A stretch of 64,000 nt of DNA from Xanthobacteraceae bacterium (GCA_019746355.1 JAIESC010000096.1:1-64000), one strand, 5' to 3'. Shown: positions 43,615 through 52,111, counted from the stretch's first letter. A program made the numbers and translations. Notes: generated by a model not told the origin, from the sequence alone.

Positions 43615-45060
43615 GTGACTGGCCAACCCACGACCGCCGACTATCCGCGTGATCTGATCGGATACGGCCGCAACCCGCCCCACGCGCAGTGGCCGAACAA
43701 AGCGCGCATCGCGGTCCAGTTCGTCATCAACTACGAGGAAGGCGGCGAGAACTGCATCCTCCACGGCGACGAGGCGTCCGAGGCGTTCCTATCCGAGGTG
43801 GTCGGCGCACAGCCATGGCCGGGCCAGCGCCACATGAACATGGAGTCGATCTACGAGTACGGCTCCCGTGCCGGCTTCTGGCGTCTGTGGCGGATGTTCA
43901 CCGAACGCAAGCTGCCGGTGACGGTCTTCGCCATCGCCAGCGCCATGGCGCGCCATCCCGACGCCGTCGCCGCCATGAACGAGGCCGGCTGGGAGATCGC
44001 ATCGCACGGCCTCAAATGGATCGAATACCGCAACTTCACCGAGGAGCAGGAGCGCGCGCACGTCGATCAGGCGATCCGTATTCACACCGAATCCGCCGGG
44101 CAGCGGCCACTGGGCTTCTACCAGGGACGAACGTCCGCACATTCACTGGATGTTGTGATGAAGGAGCAGGGCTTTTTATATAGCGCCGACTCCTATGCCG
44201 ACGAGTTGCCTTACTGGGTCGCCGGTCCGCACGGACCCCACTTGATCGTCCCCTACACGCTCGACGCCAACGACATGCGCTTCGTCACGCCGCAAGGCTT
44301 CAACTCGGGCGAACAGTTCTTCGCCTACCTGAAAGACTGCTTCGACGTGCTGTACGCTGAAGGCGCCGATCAACCAAGAATGCTGTCGGTGGGTCTCCAT
44401 TGCCGCCTGGGGGGCAGGCCGGGCAGGGCCGCAGCACTTGGGCGGTTTCTCGATTATGTTCAATCCCATGACAGGGTATGGATCGCCACCCGTCTCGACA
44501 TCGCGCGTCACTGGATCAGGACTCATTCGCCCCCTGGCGGCTACCGCCCATCCCGGCTGCCGCGCGCCCTGTTCGTCGAGCGCTTCGGCGACACCTTCGA
44601 GCACACTCCACAAATCGCCGAGCGGACCCATCGTGCCGGGCTCACGGCCGAGCACGATACAGCGGATGCTCTGCACGACGCGATGATGCGCACGGCCCGG
44701 GCCATGAGCCGGGATGAGAAGCTCGCCCTGGTCAGGGCGCACCCCGAGCTCGCCGGCCGCGAGGCCGCGGCCGGAACGCTCACCGACGACTCGGCCAGCG
44801 AGCAAGGTCGCCTCGGATTCACGCGCCTCACGCGCGCTGAGCTCGATCGCGTCAGCGACATCAACCGGCGGTACCGCGGGAGGCATGGTTTCCCGTGCAT
44901 CGTGGCGCTCGCGCTACACAAAACGCGGGACACGGTCATTGCGGAGATGGATCGCCGGGTGGATGCCGAGCCGCAATCCGAGCTCGACACCGCAATCGAA
45001 CAGATCGGCCATATCACGCGGAGCCGACTCGCCAAGAAGCTGGTTTTGGCATCATCGTGA
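43615..45060 (+). CDS. puuE: fusion of PuuE-type allantoinase and OHCU decarboxylase (UraD)
   Basis: A 481-residue two-domain enzyme; the GTG at 43615 has GGGGGAG upstream. Residues 1-300 are the polysaccharide-deacetylase-like PuuE allantoinase (VQFVINYEEGGENCILHGD, WPGQRHMNMESIYEYGSRAGFWRLW, GWEIASHGLKWIEYRNF, PYTLDANDMRF). Residues about 315-481 are OHCU decarboxylase: FVERFGDTFEHTPQIAERT, AHPELAGREAAAG (catalytic His), TDDSASEQGRLGF (Glu), RYRGRHGFPCIVAL. It converts OHCU to S-allantoin and then to allantoate in one protein. Confidence 0.92.
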   Translation: MTGQPTTADYPRDLIGYGRNPPHAQWPNKARIAVQFVINYEEGGENCILHGDEASEAFLSEVVGAQPWPGQRHMNMESIYEYGSRAGFWRLWRMFTERKLPVTVFAIASAMARHPDAVAAMNEAGWEIASHGLKWIEYRNFTEEQERAHVDQAIRIHTESAGQRPLGFYQGRTSAHSLDVVMKEQGFLYSADSYADELPYWVAGPHGPHLIVPYTLDANDMRFVTPQGFNSGEQFFAYLKDCFDVLYAEGADQPRMLSVGLHCRLGGRPGRAAALGRFLDYVQSHDRVWIATRLDIARHWIRTHSPPGGYRPSRLPRALFVERFGDTFEHTPQIAERTHRAGLTAEHDTADALHDAMMRTARAMSRDEKLALVRAHPELAGREAAAGTLTDDSASEQGRLGFTRLTRAELDRVSDINRRYRGRHGFPCIVALALHKTRDTVIAEMDRRVDAEPQSELDTAIEQIGHITRSRLAKKLVLASS

Positions 45061-45160
45061 TCCGTCGAGCGGCGGTCGGCAAACCAAGCAGACTTTGGTT
45101 GTCCTACGCAGTCTGGACGCCGCAAGCCTCAGGTTGTCGCAACGCGTGAACGTTCCAAGG

Positions 45161-45388
45161 GCGCATTGCTCGGATCCGCGGAGGTCGTCTTGACGATGGA
45201 CGCCGAGAGCTGCCGGGGGCTATCTCTGCGCCATCGACGGGCTGATCAGCGCCGTCGATGAGACCGGACAGATGCCGAGGAGTGCCGAAGTTGCGATCGA
45301 CGCGCGGGACCTCGTCGTGATGTCGGGTTTCGTCAACACTCACCATCACCTCTTCCATTCGCTCACACGTGCGGCACCATCCGCACAG
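45161..45388 (+). pseudogene. N-terminal fragment of an 8-oxoguanine deaminase / TRZ-ATZ-like amidohydrolase
   Basis: The reading EVVLTMDAESC starts in one frame and continues as GYLCAIDGLISAVDETGQMP to VMSGFVNTHHHLFHSLTRA in another; dropping one G from the run at 45215-45219 joins them. The VNTHHHLFHSLTRA segment is the metal-binding start of the 8-oxoguanine deaminase / atrazine chlorohydrolase family. Homology stops at about 45388, roughly residue 75 of 450, so the gene is truncated as well as shifted. A purine deaminase fits this pathway. Confidence 0.75.
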
Positions 45389-45447
45389 GGTGCACGGTTT
45401 GGGCAGGCCAGCCGGGCCAGATCTCGATACGATCCAACCCAGCTCAC

Positions 45448-45849
45448 TTATTCCATTGGCCCCTTGGATGCTGCACATTGCTCCGCAGTGGGTGGCGTTT
45501 TCAACCAAATGGCTTGGGAGTAATGCGCGGGGCCGCTGCCATGGGAAACCGGCTTTCCATCGGCTTGATCGTACCAAGGCTTCCAGCCGGACTCGGTGCC
45601 TGCCTCGAAGATCATTCCAATCAGCTCACCCTTGAACACTCTTAAGATGAGCTTCGGATACGTGGAAGGATGGCCCGGAGCGCTTGCAACAAATGAATAT
45701 CCGCCTCCCGGCCGGCATCCTCCCGAAACCGTATAGTGGGGAGGAATTTTTGTATCAGCGGCTGCACTTGGACTCACAAAGGCATCCGCAATTGGCAGCG
45801 ACAGCCCGATCACAACCAGACGAGCGACAAACCTCTTGTCCATGATCAT
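45448..45849 (-). CDS. hypothetical secreted protein, 133 aa
   Basis: A 133-residue protein with signal peptide (MIMDKRFVARLVVIGLSLPI, cleavage near PSAAADT); GGGGGA lies 7-8 bases upstream of the ATG. The mature part is small, with GGCRPGGGYSFVASAPGHPS and two cysteines. No family recognised. It separates the deaminase fragment from the IS remnant. Confidence 0.65.
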   Translation of the reverse strand: MIMDKRFVARLVVIGLSLPIADAFVSPSAAADTKIPPHYTVSGGCRPGGGYSFVASAPGHPSTYPKLILRVFKGELIGMIFEAGTESGWKPWYDQADGKPVSHGSGPAHYSQAIWLKTPPTAEQCAASKGPME

Positions 45850-45879
45850 CGATATTCCCCCTCTTCGCGTGGAGCCCAC

Positions 45880-46339
45880 TGAAGTGGTCCCGGTTGTCTG
45901 AACAGATTTTCCGCTCGATAAGCGGAGCCTCTGCCGTGGTTAGGCTGCCAAGCGGACGGGCAGCGGGTTGAAGTAGGCTTGATCGGGTGTGATGCCGTCA
46001 AGGCTCGAATGCGGTCTTCGGGCTGTTGTAGAAGTCCAGGTCGCGGCCGATCGAGGCGCGAGCGTCGCTGACGCTGTCACAGGCGCGCAGATACACCTCC
46101 TCATATTTGACGCTGCGCCACAGCCGCTCGACAAAGACGTTGTCGCGCCAGGCGCCCTGGCCATCCATGCTGATCGCAACGCCGGCGCTGGCCCAAGCGC
46201 CACCTTCGCCTTGAAAGCCGGCGTGTGGTTCCGGCGCGGTCGTCTCGACATGTTCTCTCCTGATTCGCAGGCCACAGCGCGCCCGCCGTCAGGCAGAAAT
46301 TCCACTAAGCGCCCTGCCCAAATTTCCGGGACCGGCTCT
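45880..46339 (-). mobile_element. internally deleted IS3-family insertion sequence
   Basis: The minus-strand frame begins with the OrfA start MSRRPRRNHTPAFKAKVAL, jumps after about 20 residues into OrfB, and ends in its integrase C-terminus (AISMDGQGAWRDNVFVERLW, then DFYNS, RRPHSSLDGITPDQAYF). A single-base insertion near 46014 puts the last part in another frame. Terminal inverted repeats sharing GGTCCCGG are visible near 45885-45892 and 46325-46334. Most of the element (the rest of OrfA and the start of OrfB) is missing, so it cannot move by itself. Confidence 0.85.
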
Positions 46340-46518
46340 ACGGGCCGTGGTACCAGTTTTCAGGGGGAGACAGTCGGCTAAGCCAGCAGCGTGGCTTGAA
46401 GAAATTTCGAGGCCAGGGCCGTGGTAGCGGAAGGGCGCTACATCCTACCAGCCCCCCAACGGGGCGATCTTATTTGTCGATTTGGACGGGCTCTAAGACA
46501 CGATTGGGGGGTGATAGG
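46340..46518. other. junction between IS remnant and tRNA-Met
   Basis: No gene. The 10-base string GTGGTAGCGG at 46421-46430 repeats the 3' terminal bases of the tRNA at 46518-46527; too short to call an attachment site, but in the expected position for one. Confidence 0.4.
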
Positions 46519-46595
46519 TGGTAGCGGGGAGAGGACTTGAACCTCCGACCTACGGATTATGATTCCGCCGCTCTAACCAGCTGAGCTACCCCGCC
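46519..46595 (-). tRNA. tRNA-Met (CAT), elongator type
   Basis: A 77-nt cloverleaf on the minus strand with encoded CCA. Acceptor GGCGGGG pairs with CCCCGCT (one G-T), D-arm GCTC/GAGC, anticodon stem GCGGA/TCCGT with loop ATCATAA (anticodon CAT), variable loop AGGTC, T-arm GGAGG-TTCAAGT-CCTCT. The first pair is not the initiator C-A mismatch, so it is elongator Met. Its 3' end faces the accessory region to the left. Confidence 0.95.
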
Positions 46596-46672
46596 ATTCC
46601 AACGCGATTGTGCCGGAATGCCGCGATATAGGAAGCGCTGGGAAAGTCTGTCAAGCACGCCGCAGGTCCGGC

Positions 46673-47014
46673 CTATTTCGGCCGCACGCCGGGGTCGCCG
46701 CCGGGGCTCCCTGGCGGCGGAATCACCGGCGTTTTGCCACCGTTGCGCGGCTGTATGTGCATATCCCGATCGACCTCGGGCGGGCACAGTACGCCTTCGC
46801 CGCGGGTGAGCTTGTCGCTGAGGTTCTCGCCGCTGCCGGTGGTCGTGCCCGGGTCCGCCGTGCCCGGTGGCCCGGTCGGCGGCTGCGGCGACATGGCGCC
46901 GGGCTCGCAGGATTTCGGATCGCGCGGCGGCCCGGCCGCGGTTTGCGCCATCCCATACGCTGAGAAGCCCAGCAGCAGGCAGCCGAGGGCCACGATCTTC
47001 GCGCAACGCATCAT
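46673..47014 (-). CDS. hypothetical secreted Pro-rich protein, 113 aa
   Basis: A 113-residue protein with a signal peptide (MMRCAKIVALGCLLLGFSAY, cleavage near GMAQTA), then a Pro/Gly-rich low-complexity region and a short conserved-looking segment LTRGEGVLCPPEVDRDMHIQ. Adjacent start codons at 47014 and 47011. Function unknown. Confidence 0.65.
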   Translation of the reverse strand: MMRCAKIVALGCLLLGFSAYGMAQTAAGPPRDPKSCEPGAMSPQPPTGPPGTADPGTTTGSGENLSDKLTRGEGVLCPPEVDRDMHIQPRNGGKTPVIPPPGSPGGDPGVRPK

Positions 47015-47102
47015 GCCGTACGTCCCTGGTCTTTCGGCATGATAACGGCCGCGCAGCCGGACCAGTTCCGGGCGCGTCAATTCGCGCGAGTTCGTTTCGC
47101 AA

Positions 47103-47750
47103 CTAATGCTTGCCGAAGCGGATCAGCGAGAAGTGCCCCATCGGCGGCATCGGCCGCCGCTCAATCACGCGGAAGCCCGCGCGCGCCGCCCAGCCGGTCA
47201 GCCGCGCCCAGGGAAACTCCGGGCTCCAGCCGAGCCGGCGCGCGATCGGCGAGAAGCCCTGCTCGAAAACCTTGCGGAAGCCCTCCTCCGCGCCGAGGTG
47301 ATTGACCAGGATGATCTCGCCGCCAGGCTTGAGCACCCGCGCAAAATCGTCGAGCGTCGCCTCCGGGTCGGGCACCGCAGTGATGACATATTGCGCCACC
47401 ACCACGTCGAACGACGCATCGGGCACTGCGAGGTGCTTGGCGTCCATCACGGCGATGGCCTCGACATTGGCGAGGTTGTGCTCGATCACCCGCTGGCGCG
47501 CCTTGCGCAGCATCGGCGCGGAGATGTCGATACCGACGATCCGGTTGACGCGGCTGTAGTCCGGCAGCGAGATGCCGGTGCCGACGCCGACCTCGAGAAT
47601 GCGGCCGCCGCCGGGCCCGCAATGGTTCTCCGCGGCATCGATCGAGGCGCGCCGCCCCTGCTCGAACACCCGTCCGAACACCACGTCGTAGACCGGTGCC
47701 CAGCGCGCATAAGCCTTCGCGATCTGCCCGCGGTCGAGCGCTGCCCCCAT
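47103..47750 (-). CDS. pmtA: PmtA-like phosphatidylethanolamine N-methyltransferase
   Basis: A 215-residue class I methyltransferase. It begins YARWAPVYDVVFGRVFEQGRR, followed by SAM motif I ILEVGVGTGISLPDYSRVNRIVGIDIS and ends HFSLIRFGKH. This pattern matches rhizobial / Rhodobacter-type PmtA enzymes, which make phosphatidylcholine from phosphatidylethanolamine. Assignment to PmtA rests on the pattern and length (about 200-220); another small-lipid acceptor is possible. Confidence 0.78.
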   Translation of the reverse strand: MGAALDRGQIAKAYARWAPVYDVVFGRVFEQGRRASIDAAENHCGPGGGRILEVGVGTGISLPDYSRVNRIVGIDISAPMLRKARQRVIEHNLANVEAIAVMDAKHLAVPDASFDVVVAQYVITAVPDPEATLDDFARVLKPGGEIILVNHLGAEEGFRKVFEQGFSPIARRLGWSPEFPWARLTGWAARAGFRVIERRPMPPMGHFSLIRFGKH

Positions 47751-47770
47751 CTCCCCCTCGTCTTTTCGGA

Positions 47771-48919
47771 TTATGCGGCCCGTGCGGTCGCTGCCGCTGC
47801 GCGAATGAAACCACCGCCCAGCACGCGGGCCTGGCCCTGCGCGCCGTCGTAGAACACGCAGGCCTGGCCGGGCGACACGCCGTCTTCGCCGTCGGCAAGC
47901 TCGATCTCGGTGCCGCTCGCGCTCTGCGACAGCCAGGCCGCCTGCGGCGGCCGCGTCGAGCGCACCTTCACGAACACTTCGAGGCGGCCTCGTTCAAGAA
48001 CCTGGCCAAGCGTGCGGTCGCCGATCCAGTTGACGTCGCGCAGCGCGATCCTTCGCATGGTCAGCGCCTCGCGCGGGCCGACGATGACGCGCTGGGTCGC
48101 CGCGTCGAGCCCCACCACGTAAAGCGGCGCTGGGCCGGGAATCTTCAGGCCCTTCCGCTGGCCGACGGTGAAATGGATGATGCCGTCGTGGCGGCCGAGC
48201 ACATTGCCGTCGAGATCGACGATGTCGCCCGCCGCCGCAGCACCAGGTTTCAGCCTCTCGATCACATCGGTGTAACGGCCGGTCGGCACGAAGCAGATGT
48301 CCTGGCTGTCGTGCTTGTCGGCGACCGCGAGGCCGAAGCGCCGCGCATGCTCGCGCGTCTCCGCCTTGGTCATGTCGCCAAGCGGGAAGCGCAGATGCTC
48401 GAGCTGCTCGTACGTGGTGCCGAACAGGAAGTAGCTCTGGTCGCGCTCCTCCTCGCGGGCGCGATAGAGCGCGCGACCGGAAGCCGTCGCCCGCGACGCC
48501 ACGTAGTGGCCGGTCGCCAGAACCTCCGCGCCAAGCTCGCGGGCGGTGCCGAGCAGGTCCTTGAACTTGATCGCCATGTTGCAGTCGACGCAGGGCACCG
48601 GCGTCTCGCCTGCGACGTAGCTCTCGGCGAAGCGGTCGATCACCGCCTCCTTGAAGCGGCTCTCGTAGTCGAGCACGTAGTGCGGAATGCCGATCCGGTC
48701 GGCGACGTTGCGGGCGTCGTGGATGTCCTGCCCGGCGCAGCAGGCGCCCTTCCGGTGCGTTGCCGCCCCGTGGTCGTAAAGCTGCAGCGTAACGCCGACG
48801 ACGTCGTAGCCCTGTTCCTTCAAAAGCGCGGCCGTCACCGACGAATCGACGCCGCCGGACATGGCGACGACGACGCGGGTGTCCTGCGGGCGCCCTTCGA
48901 GGTCGAGACTGTTACGCAT
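47771..48919 (-). CDS. mnmA: tRNA-specific 2-thiouridylase MnmA
   Basis: A 382-residue enzyme; the start at 48919 ([20 protein letters not shown]) fits family length. PP-loop SGGVDSSV near residue 22, first catalytic Cys in [11 protein letters not shown], second in [15 protein letters not shown], and the C-terminal [18 protein letters not shown] block. It thiolates U34 of Lys, Glu and Gln tRNAs. It starts 276 bp from fliK, divergently. Confidence 0.93.
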   Translation of the reverse strand: MRNSLDLEGRPQDTRVVVAMSGGVDSSVTAALLKEQGYDVVGVTLQLYDHGAATHRKGACCAGQDIHDARNVADRIGIPHYVLDYESRFKEAVIDRFAESYVAGETPVPCVDCNMAIKFKDLLGTARELGAEVLATGHYVASRATASGRALYRAREEERDQSYFLFGTTYEQLEHLRFPLGDMTKAETREHARRFGLAVADKHDSQDICFVPTGRYTDVIERLKPGAAAAGDIVDLDGNVLGRHDGIIHFTVGQRKGLKIPGPAPLYVVGLDAATQRVIVGPREALTMRRIALRDVNWIGDRTLGQVLERGRLEVFVKVRSTRPPQAAWLSQSASGTEIELADGEDGVSPGQACVFYDGAQGQARVLGGGFIRAAAATARAA

Positions 48920-49033
48920 TGCGGCAGCGGCCCCGGGGCCGCGCTCCTTGCTTTTTTCCGGGATCGGCGACAGGCCCTTACTATAGGGACCGACTTTGGC
49001 CAAGCAATGTGGCGGGCGCCCCAGCCACATCCC

Positions 49034-49046
49034 GGCAGTTCTTGCC
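49034..49046. promoter_or_regulatory. GGCA-N5-TGCC palindrome upstream of fliK (candidate FlbD site)
   Basis: GGCAGTTCTTGCC, with flanking C and G extending the inverted repeat. It differs by one base from the copy upstream of fliF (53246-53258). It sits about 118 bp upstream of the expected start point of the sigma-54 promoter, in enhancer position. Confidence 0.5.
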
Positions 49047-49131
49047 GCATGAGCGCAGGCCCTGCCGATCGATGCGCCCTGCTGGATTTCCTAAACCACT
49101 GAAATTAAACAATAAACAGTCCTGGTTCCGA

Positions 49132-49147
49132 TGGCCCGGCGATTGCA
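49132..49147 (+). promoter_or_regulatory. sigma-54 promoter of fliK-flgD
   Basis: TGGCCCGGCGATTGCA matches TGGCACG-N4-TTGCA with a single change; GG and GC are separated by exactly 10 bases. It lies 48 bases upstream of the fliK GTG start. The sigma-54 activator FlbD is encoded in the same window. Confidence 0.7.
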
Positions 49148-49195
49148 GAAGCCCTTGGCAAGCCATTGCGCCAACTTTGTCGAGCGAGGTCCAAC

Positions 49196-50722
49196 GTGCC
49201 GAGCGTCGCGTCCGAAAACAGCATCGTCCAACACACGCGTCACCAGTCCACCAACCGCTCCCGAAGCGACAGTGCCGACCGGGAACCGTCCTCGCCGTTT
49301 GCCGAACTGCTCGACAGCGCTGCGCCCACAAACGAGCCGCGGCCTACGGCGCGCAACGCCCGCGCCGAGCGAAGCGACACCGCGCGGCCGGCGGAAAACC
49401 GCCGCAAGACCGGCAACGTCGACAAACGCGACGACGCTGAGCCGGCCAAAGCGGCGCGCGACACCCGGGACACCGCCAGCACCGACGAAGCGAAGGCCAG
49501 CGACGAAACCACGAAAACCGCCAAGTCCGGCGAGGGCGCCGCTGCGGCCGCCGATGCCGGCGACAGCACGGCTGCGACCGGCACCGAGGAGAAAGCCAAA
49601 GCGGCCCAGGACGCCGAATTCGCGGCAGCCCTTGCCGCGCTGGTGGACACCGCACAACCGGCCGCTTCCACCGGGGTGGCCGTCGCGGTGACGCCGCCGG
49701 CCACCGATGCGGCCGCCACCGACCTCGCCGCGTCCGCGGAGGCCGCTGCATCCGCCGAGACGCCCGCCATCGATCCGCTCGCTGCCTTGAAGGCTGCCGA
49801 ACAGGCCGCCGCGCCGGGCGGAGCGCCCCAGGCCGCCGAAGATCAGGCCGCCGCAGCGCTCAAAACCGAAGCGAAGGGCGAGGTCAAAGCCGTTAAGGCC
49901 GACGCAAAGGACGACGCCAAGTCGCCGTCGCAGGCCGAGCCTGAGATCCGCGGCGAGGCACAAGTCGCCGCGTCGCAAGAGGACGCAGGCGGTGATGGCG
50001 CACCGGGCCAGAACGGCGACAAGCCGGGCCACGAAGTCCGTTACGCCGCAAAGCCCGACGCCGAGAAATCCGACGTGAAGCCGCAAGCCAATCATGGCAC
50101 CGAGGTTTCGGCCGTGGCCAAGCAGCAGGCAGCCGACGCGCCAGGCGCGATGGCCGCAGCATCTGCGGCGAACGCCGATGCCGGCGCAGCCGCCGCATCG
50201 GCGGCACCGGTCGTCGCCACGGCGCATACCCAGCCTGCGGCGCTGACGTCGACCCAGCTCCAGGCCCGCATCCAGGCGCAGCTCCAGGCCAGCGCCGACG
50301 CCTCCCCGGCCGTGCCGCTCAGCGGCGTCGCGGTCGAGATCGCGAGCCAGGCGCTCGCCGGCAAGAACCGCTTCGAAATCCGCCTCGATCCGCCGGAGCT
50401 CGGCCGTATCGACGTCAAGCTTGATATCGACGGTGACGGCAACGCCACCACCCGCCTCGTGGTCGAGCGCAGCGACACCCTCGACCTGCTCAAGCGCGAC
50501 TCAAGCCAGCTCGAGCGCGCGTTGCAGCAGGCGGGCCTGAAGACCTCCGACAACGCGCTGGAGTTCTCGCTGCGTCAGGAGGCATTCCAGCAGAACGATG
50601 ATCAGGGCGCGTCCCGCGGCGCGCAGCTCGTGCTGCCGGACGAGGACGCCCCGCTGCACGCACAACGCCAAAACTACGGCCGACTGCTCGGCATGGGCGG
50701 CGGTCTCGACATCCGGGTCTAA
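49196..50722 (+). CDS. fliK: flagellar hook-length control protein FliK
   Basis: A 508-residue protein; the GTG at 49196 (PSVASENSIVQHTRHQSTNR) is preceded by CGAGGT. Residues 20-370 are Ala/Glu/Lys-rich low-complexity, as expected for the ruler part of FliK. The C-terminal Flg_hook domain is VAVEIASQALAGKNRFEIRL, DPPELGRIDVKLDIDGDGNA and RALQQAGLKTSDNALEFSLR. It controls hook length and export switching. flgD follows 21 bp later. Its long low-complexity part also produces long mirror frames on the other strand. Confidence 0.85.
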   Translation: MPSVASENSIVQHTRHQSTNRSRSDSADREPSSPFAELLDSAAPTNEPRPTARNARAERSDTARPAENRRKTGNVDKRDDAEPAKAARDTRDTASTDEAKASDETTKTAKSGEGAAAAADAGDSTAATGTEEKAKAAQDAEFAAALAALVDTAQPAASTGVAVAVTPPATDAAATDLAASAEAAASAETPAIDPLAALKAAEQAAAPGGAPQAAEDQAAAALKTEAKGEVKAVKADAKDDAKSPSQAEPEIRGEAQVAASQEDAGGDGAPGQNGDKPGHEVRYAAKPDAEKSDVKPQANHGTEVSAVAKQQAADAPGAMAAASAANADAGAAAASAAPVVATAHTQPAALTSTQLQARIQAQLQASADASPAVPLSGVAVEIASQALAGKNRFEIRLDPPELGRIDVKLDIDGDGNATTRLVVERSDTLDLLKRDSSQLERALQQAGLKTSDNALEFSLRQEAFQQNDDQGASRGAQLVLPDEDAPLHAQRQNYGRLLGMGGGLDIRV

Positions 50723-50743
50723 CGCGACAAGGGCACCACGACC

Positions 50744-51418
50744 ATGACCACTATCCCCGGCGTCACGTCGAACGTGGCCACGAACAACAACTCTTCGTCG
50801 AACGGCTCCGGAGCCGAGGGCACCATCGCCGGCAACTTCCAGACCTTTCTGACGCTGCTCACGACGCAGCTCAAAAACCAGAACCCGCTCGATCCGCTCG
50901 ACACCAACCAATTCACCGCCCAGCTCGTGCAGTTCGCCCAGGTCGAGCAGCAGCTTCGGGCTAACGACCAGCTCACCACGCTGGTGGCGCTGCAGAAGAC
51001 CGCGCAGGCGACCCAGGCGCTCGACTATGTCGGCCAGAAGGTGGTGGTCGACGGCGACACCGCCCCGCTCCAGGGCGGCAGCGCCACCTGGTGGGTCACG
51101 GTGGACAAGCCGGTGACCGCCACCATCACCATCACCAGCTCCACCGGCCAGACGGTCATGACCAGCACCCGTGCGCTCGATGCCGGCAAGAACCAGGCGC
51201 TCGCCTGGGACGGCAAGGACGCGAGCGACAAGCAATGGCCCGACGGCAACTACAAGATCACGATCACCGCGAAGGACGCGAACGGTCAGTCGGTCTCGAT
51301 CCCGACTGAGATCCAGGCGGTGGTCGATTCCGCCGATCTCACGGAGACGCCGCCGCTGCTTTCGATCGCCGGCAAGGACTACACGATCGACAAGCTCAAG
51401 CGGGTCATCCGCAACTGA
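50744..51418 (+). CDS. flgD: flagellar hook assembly protein FlgD
   Basis: A 224-residue protein. The N-terminal FlgD core is NFQTFLTLLTTQLKNQNPLD, PLDTNQFTAQLVQFAQVEQQ. A FlgD Ig-like part with AGKNQALAWDGKDASDKQWPDGNYKITITA follows. It caps the growing hook during assembly. Expressed with fliK. Confidence 0.93.
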   Translation: MTTIPGVTSNVATNNNSSSNGSGAEGTIAGNFQTFLTLLTTQLKNQNPLDPLDTNQFTAQLVQFAQVEQQLRANDQLTTLVALQKTAQATQALDYVGQKVVVDGDTAPLQGGSATWWVTVDKPVTATITITSSTGQTVMTSTRALDAGKNQALAWDGKDASDKQWPDGNYKITITAKDANGQSVSIPTEIQAVVDSADLTETPPLLSIAGKDYTIDKLKRVIRN

Positions 51419-51590
51419 CCTGACGTCCCGGACCTGCGTCACCGGTAACGCTTCGTTCATTTCTGACCGCCGGGCGGGCCGCGCTTCCTATCCCCGCAAA
51501 TCCATATAAAATGCGGCTTTGCGGCGAAACCCACTTGCAGCAAACCCGCTTCAAAACTGGCGGCAATTTTTACCCAATTATCTGGTGCGC

Positions 51591-51605
51591 TTAGCCAAAT
51601 TTTAA
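51591..51605 (+). promoter_or_regulatory. CtrA-like box upstream of sciP
   Basis: TTAG-N7-TTAA, one base from the full CtrA consensus TTAA-N7-TTAA, 54 bp upstream of the sciP ATG at 51659. CtrA control of sciP is known in Caulobacter; the match here is by eye. Confidence 0.5.
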
Positions 51606-51658
51606 GCCGCCGCGGGTATCGTCGCAGCGTCAGTTAGTCAGTAGTCGTGAGTATGTCG

Positions 51659-51934
51659 ATGAACGAACCCCACCGCCCGAGGGTGAAATACGTGATCGGG
51701 CCCGACGGAAGCCCGCTGACGATCGCGGACCTGCCGGCCCCGGGGACCAAGCGCTGGGTTATCCGCCGCAAGGCGGAGGTGGTTGCCGCTGTGCGCGGCG
51801 GACTGCTCTCGCTCGAAGAGGCCTGCGCGCGGTACACGCTGACGGTCGAGGAGTTCCTCGCCTGGCAATATTCCATTGATCAACACGGCCTGGCGGGGCT
51901 GCGCACGACGCGCATCCAGCAGTACCGGCAGTAG
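51659..51934 (+). CDS. sciP: CtrA inhibitor SciP (DUF1153)
   Basis: A 91-residue helix-turn-helix protein. KYVIGPDGSPLTIADLPAPG and RWVIRRKAEVVAAVRGGLLS, then DQHGLAGLRTTRIQQYRQ are the almost invariant features of alphaproteobacterial SciP. In-frame starts at 51647 and 51653 are possible. It binds CtrA and represses CtrA-activated genes at the end of the cell cycle, which fits its place among CtrA-type flagellar promoters. Confidence 0.9.
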   Translation: MNEPHRPRVKYVIGPDGSPLTIADLPAPGTKRWVIRRKAEVVAAVRGGLLSLEEACARYTLTVEEFLAWQYSIDQHGLAGLRTTRIQQYRQ

Positions 51935-51956
51935 CGGCAACTCCTAACCAATTCTT

Positions 51957-51987
51957 AAAACGCCGGTCCCTTGGGATCGGCGTTTTT
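51957..51987 (+). terminator. rho-independent terminator after sciP
   Basis: Stem AAAACGCCGGTCCC / GGGATCGGCGTTTT (one G-T) with a 3-base loop and a T-rich tail (TTTTTCTTTTCC) 20 bp after the sciP stop. Confidence 0.85.
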
Positions 51988-52111
51988 CTTTTCCTGTTCC
52001 TCGATCTCCGTATCGCCAGAGCAAAACCCAAAATGCGGCAGGAACACCGCCTTGCGGGGCGCTGTTCACCTGACGGCTATGGGGCTCTTCTGAAGGCAAG
52101 GAGAACCGATC

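Noticed and set aside
46421..46527. 10-base repeat of the tRNA-Met 3' end as an attachment site pair
   Set aside because: Too short and only about 90 bp apart; no integrase in the window.
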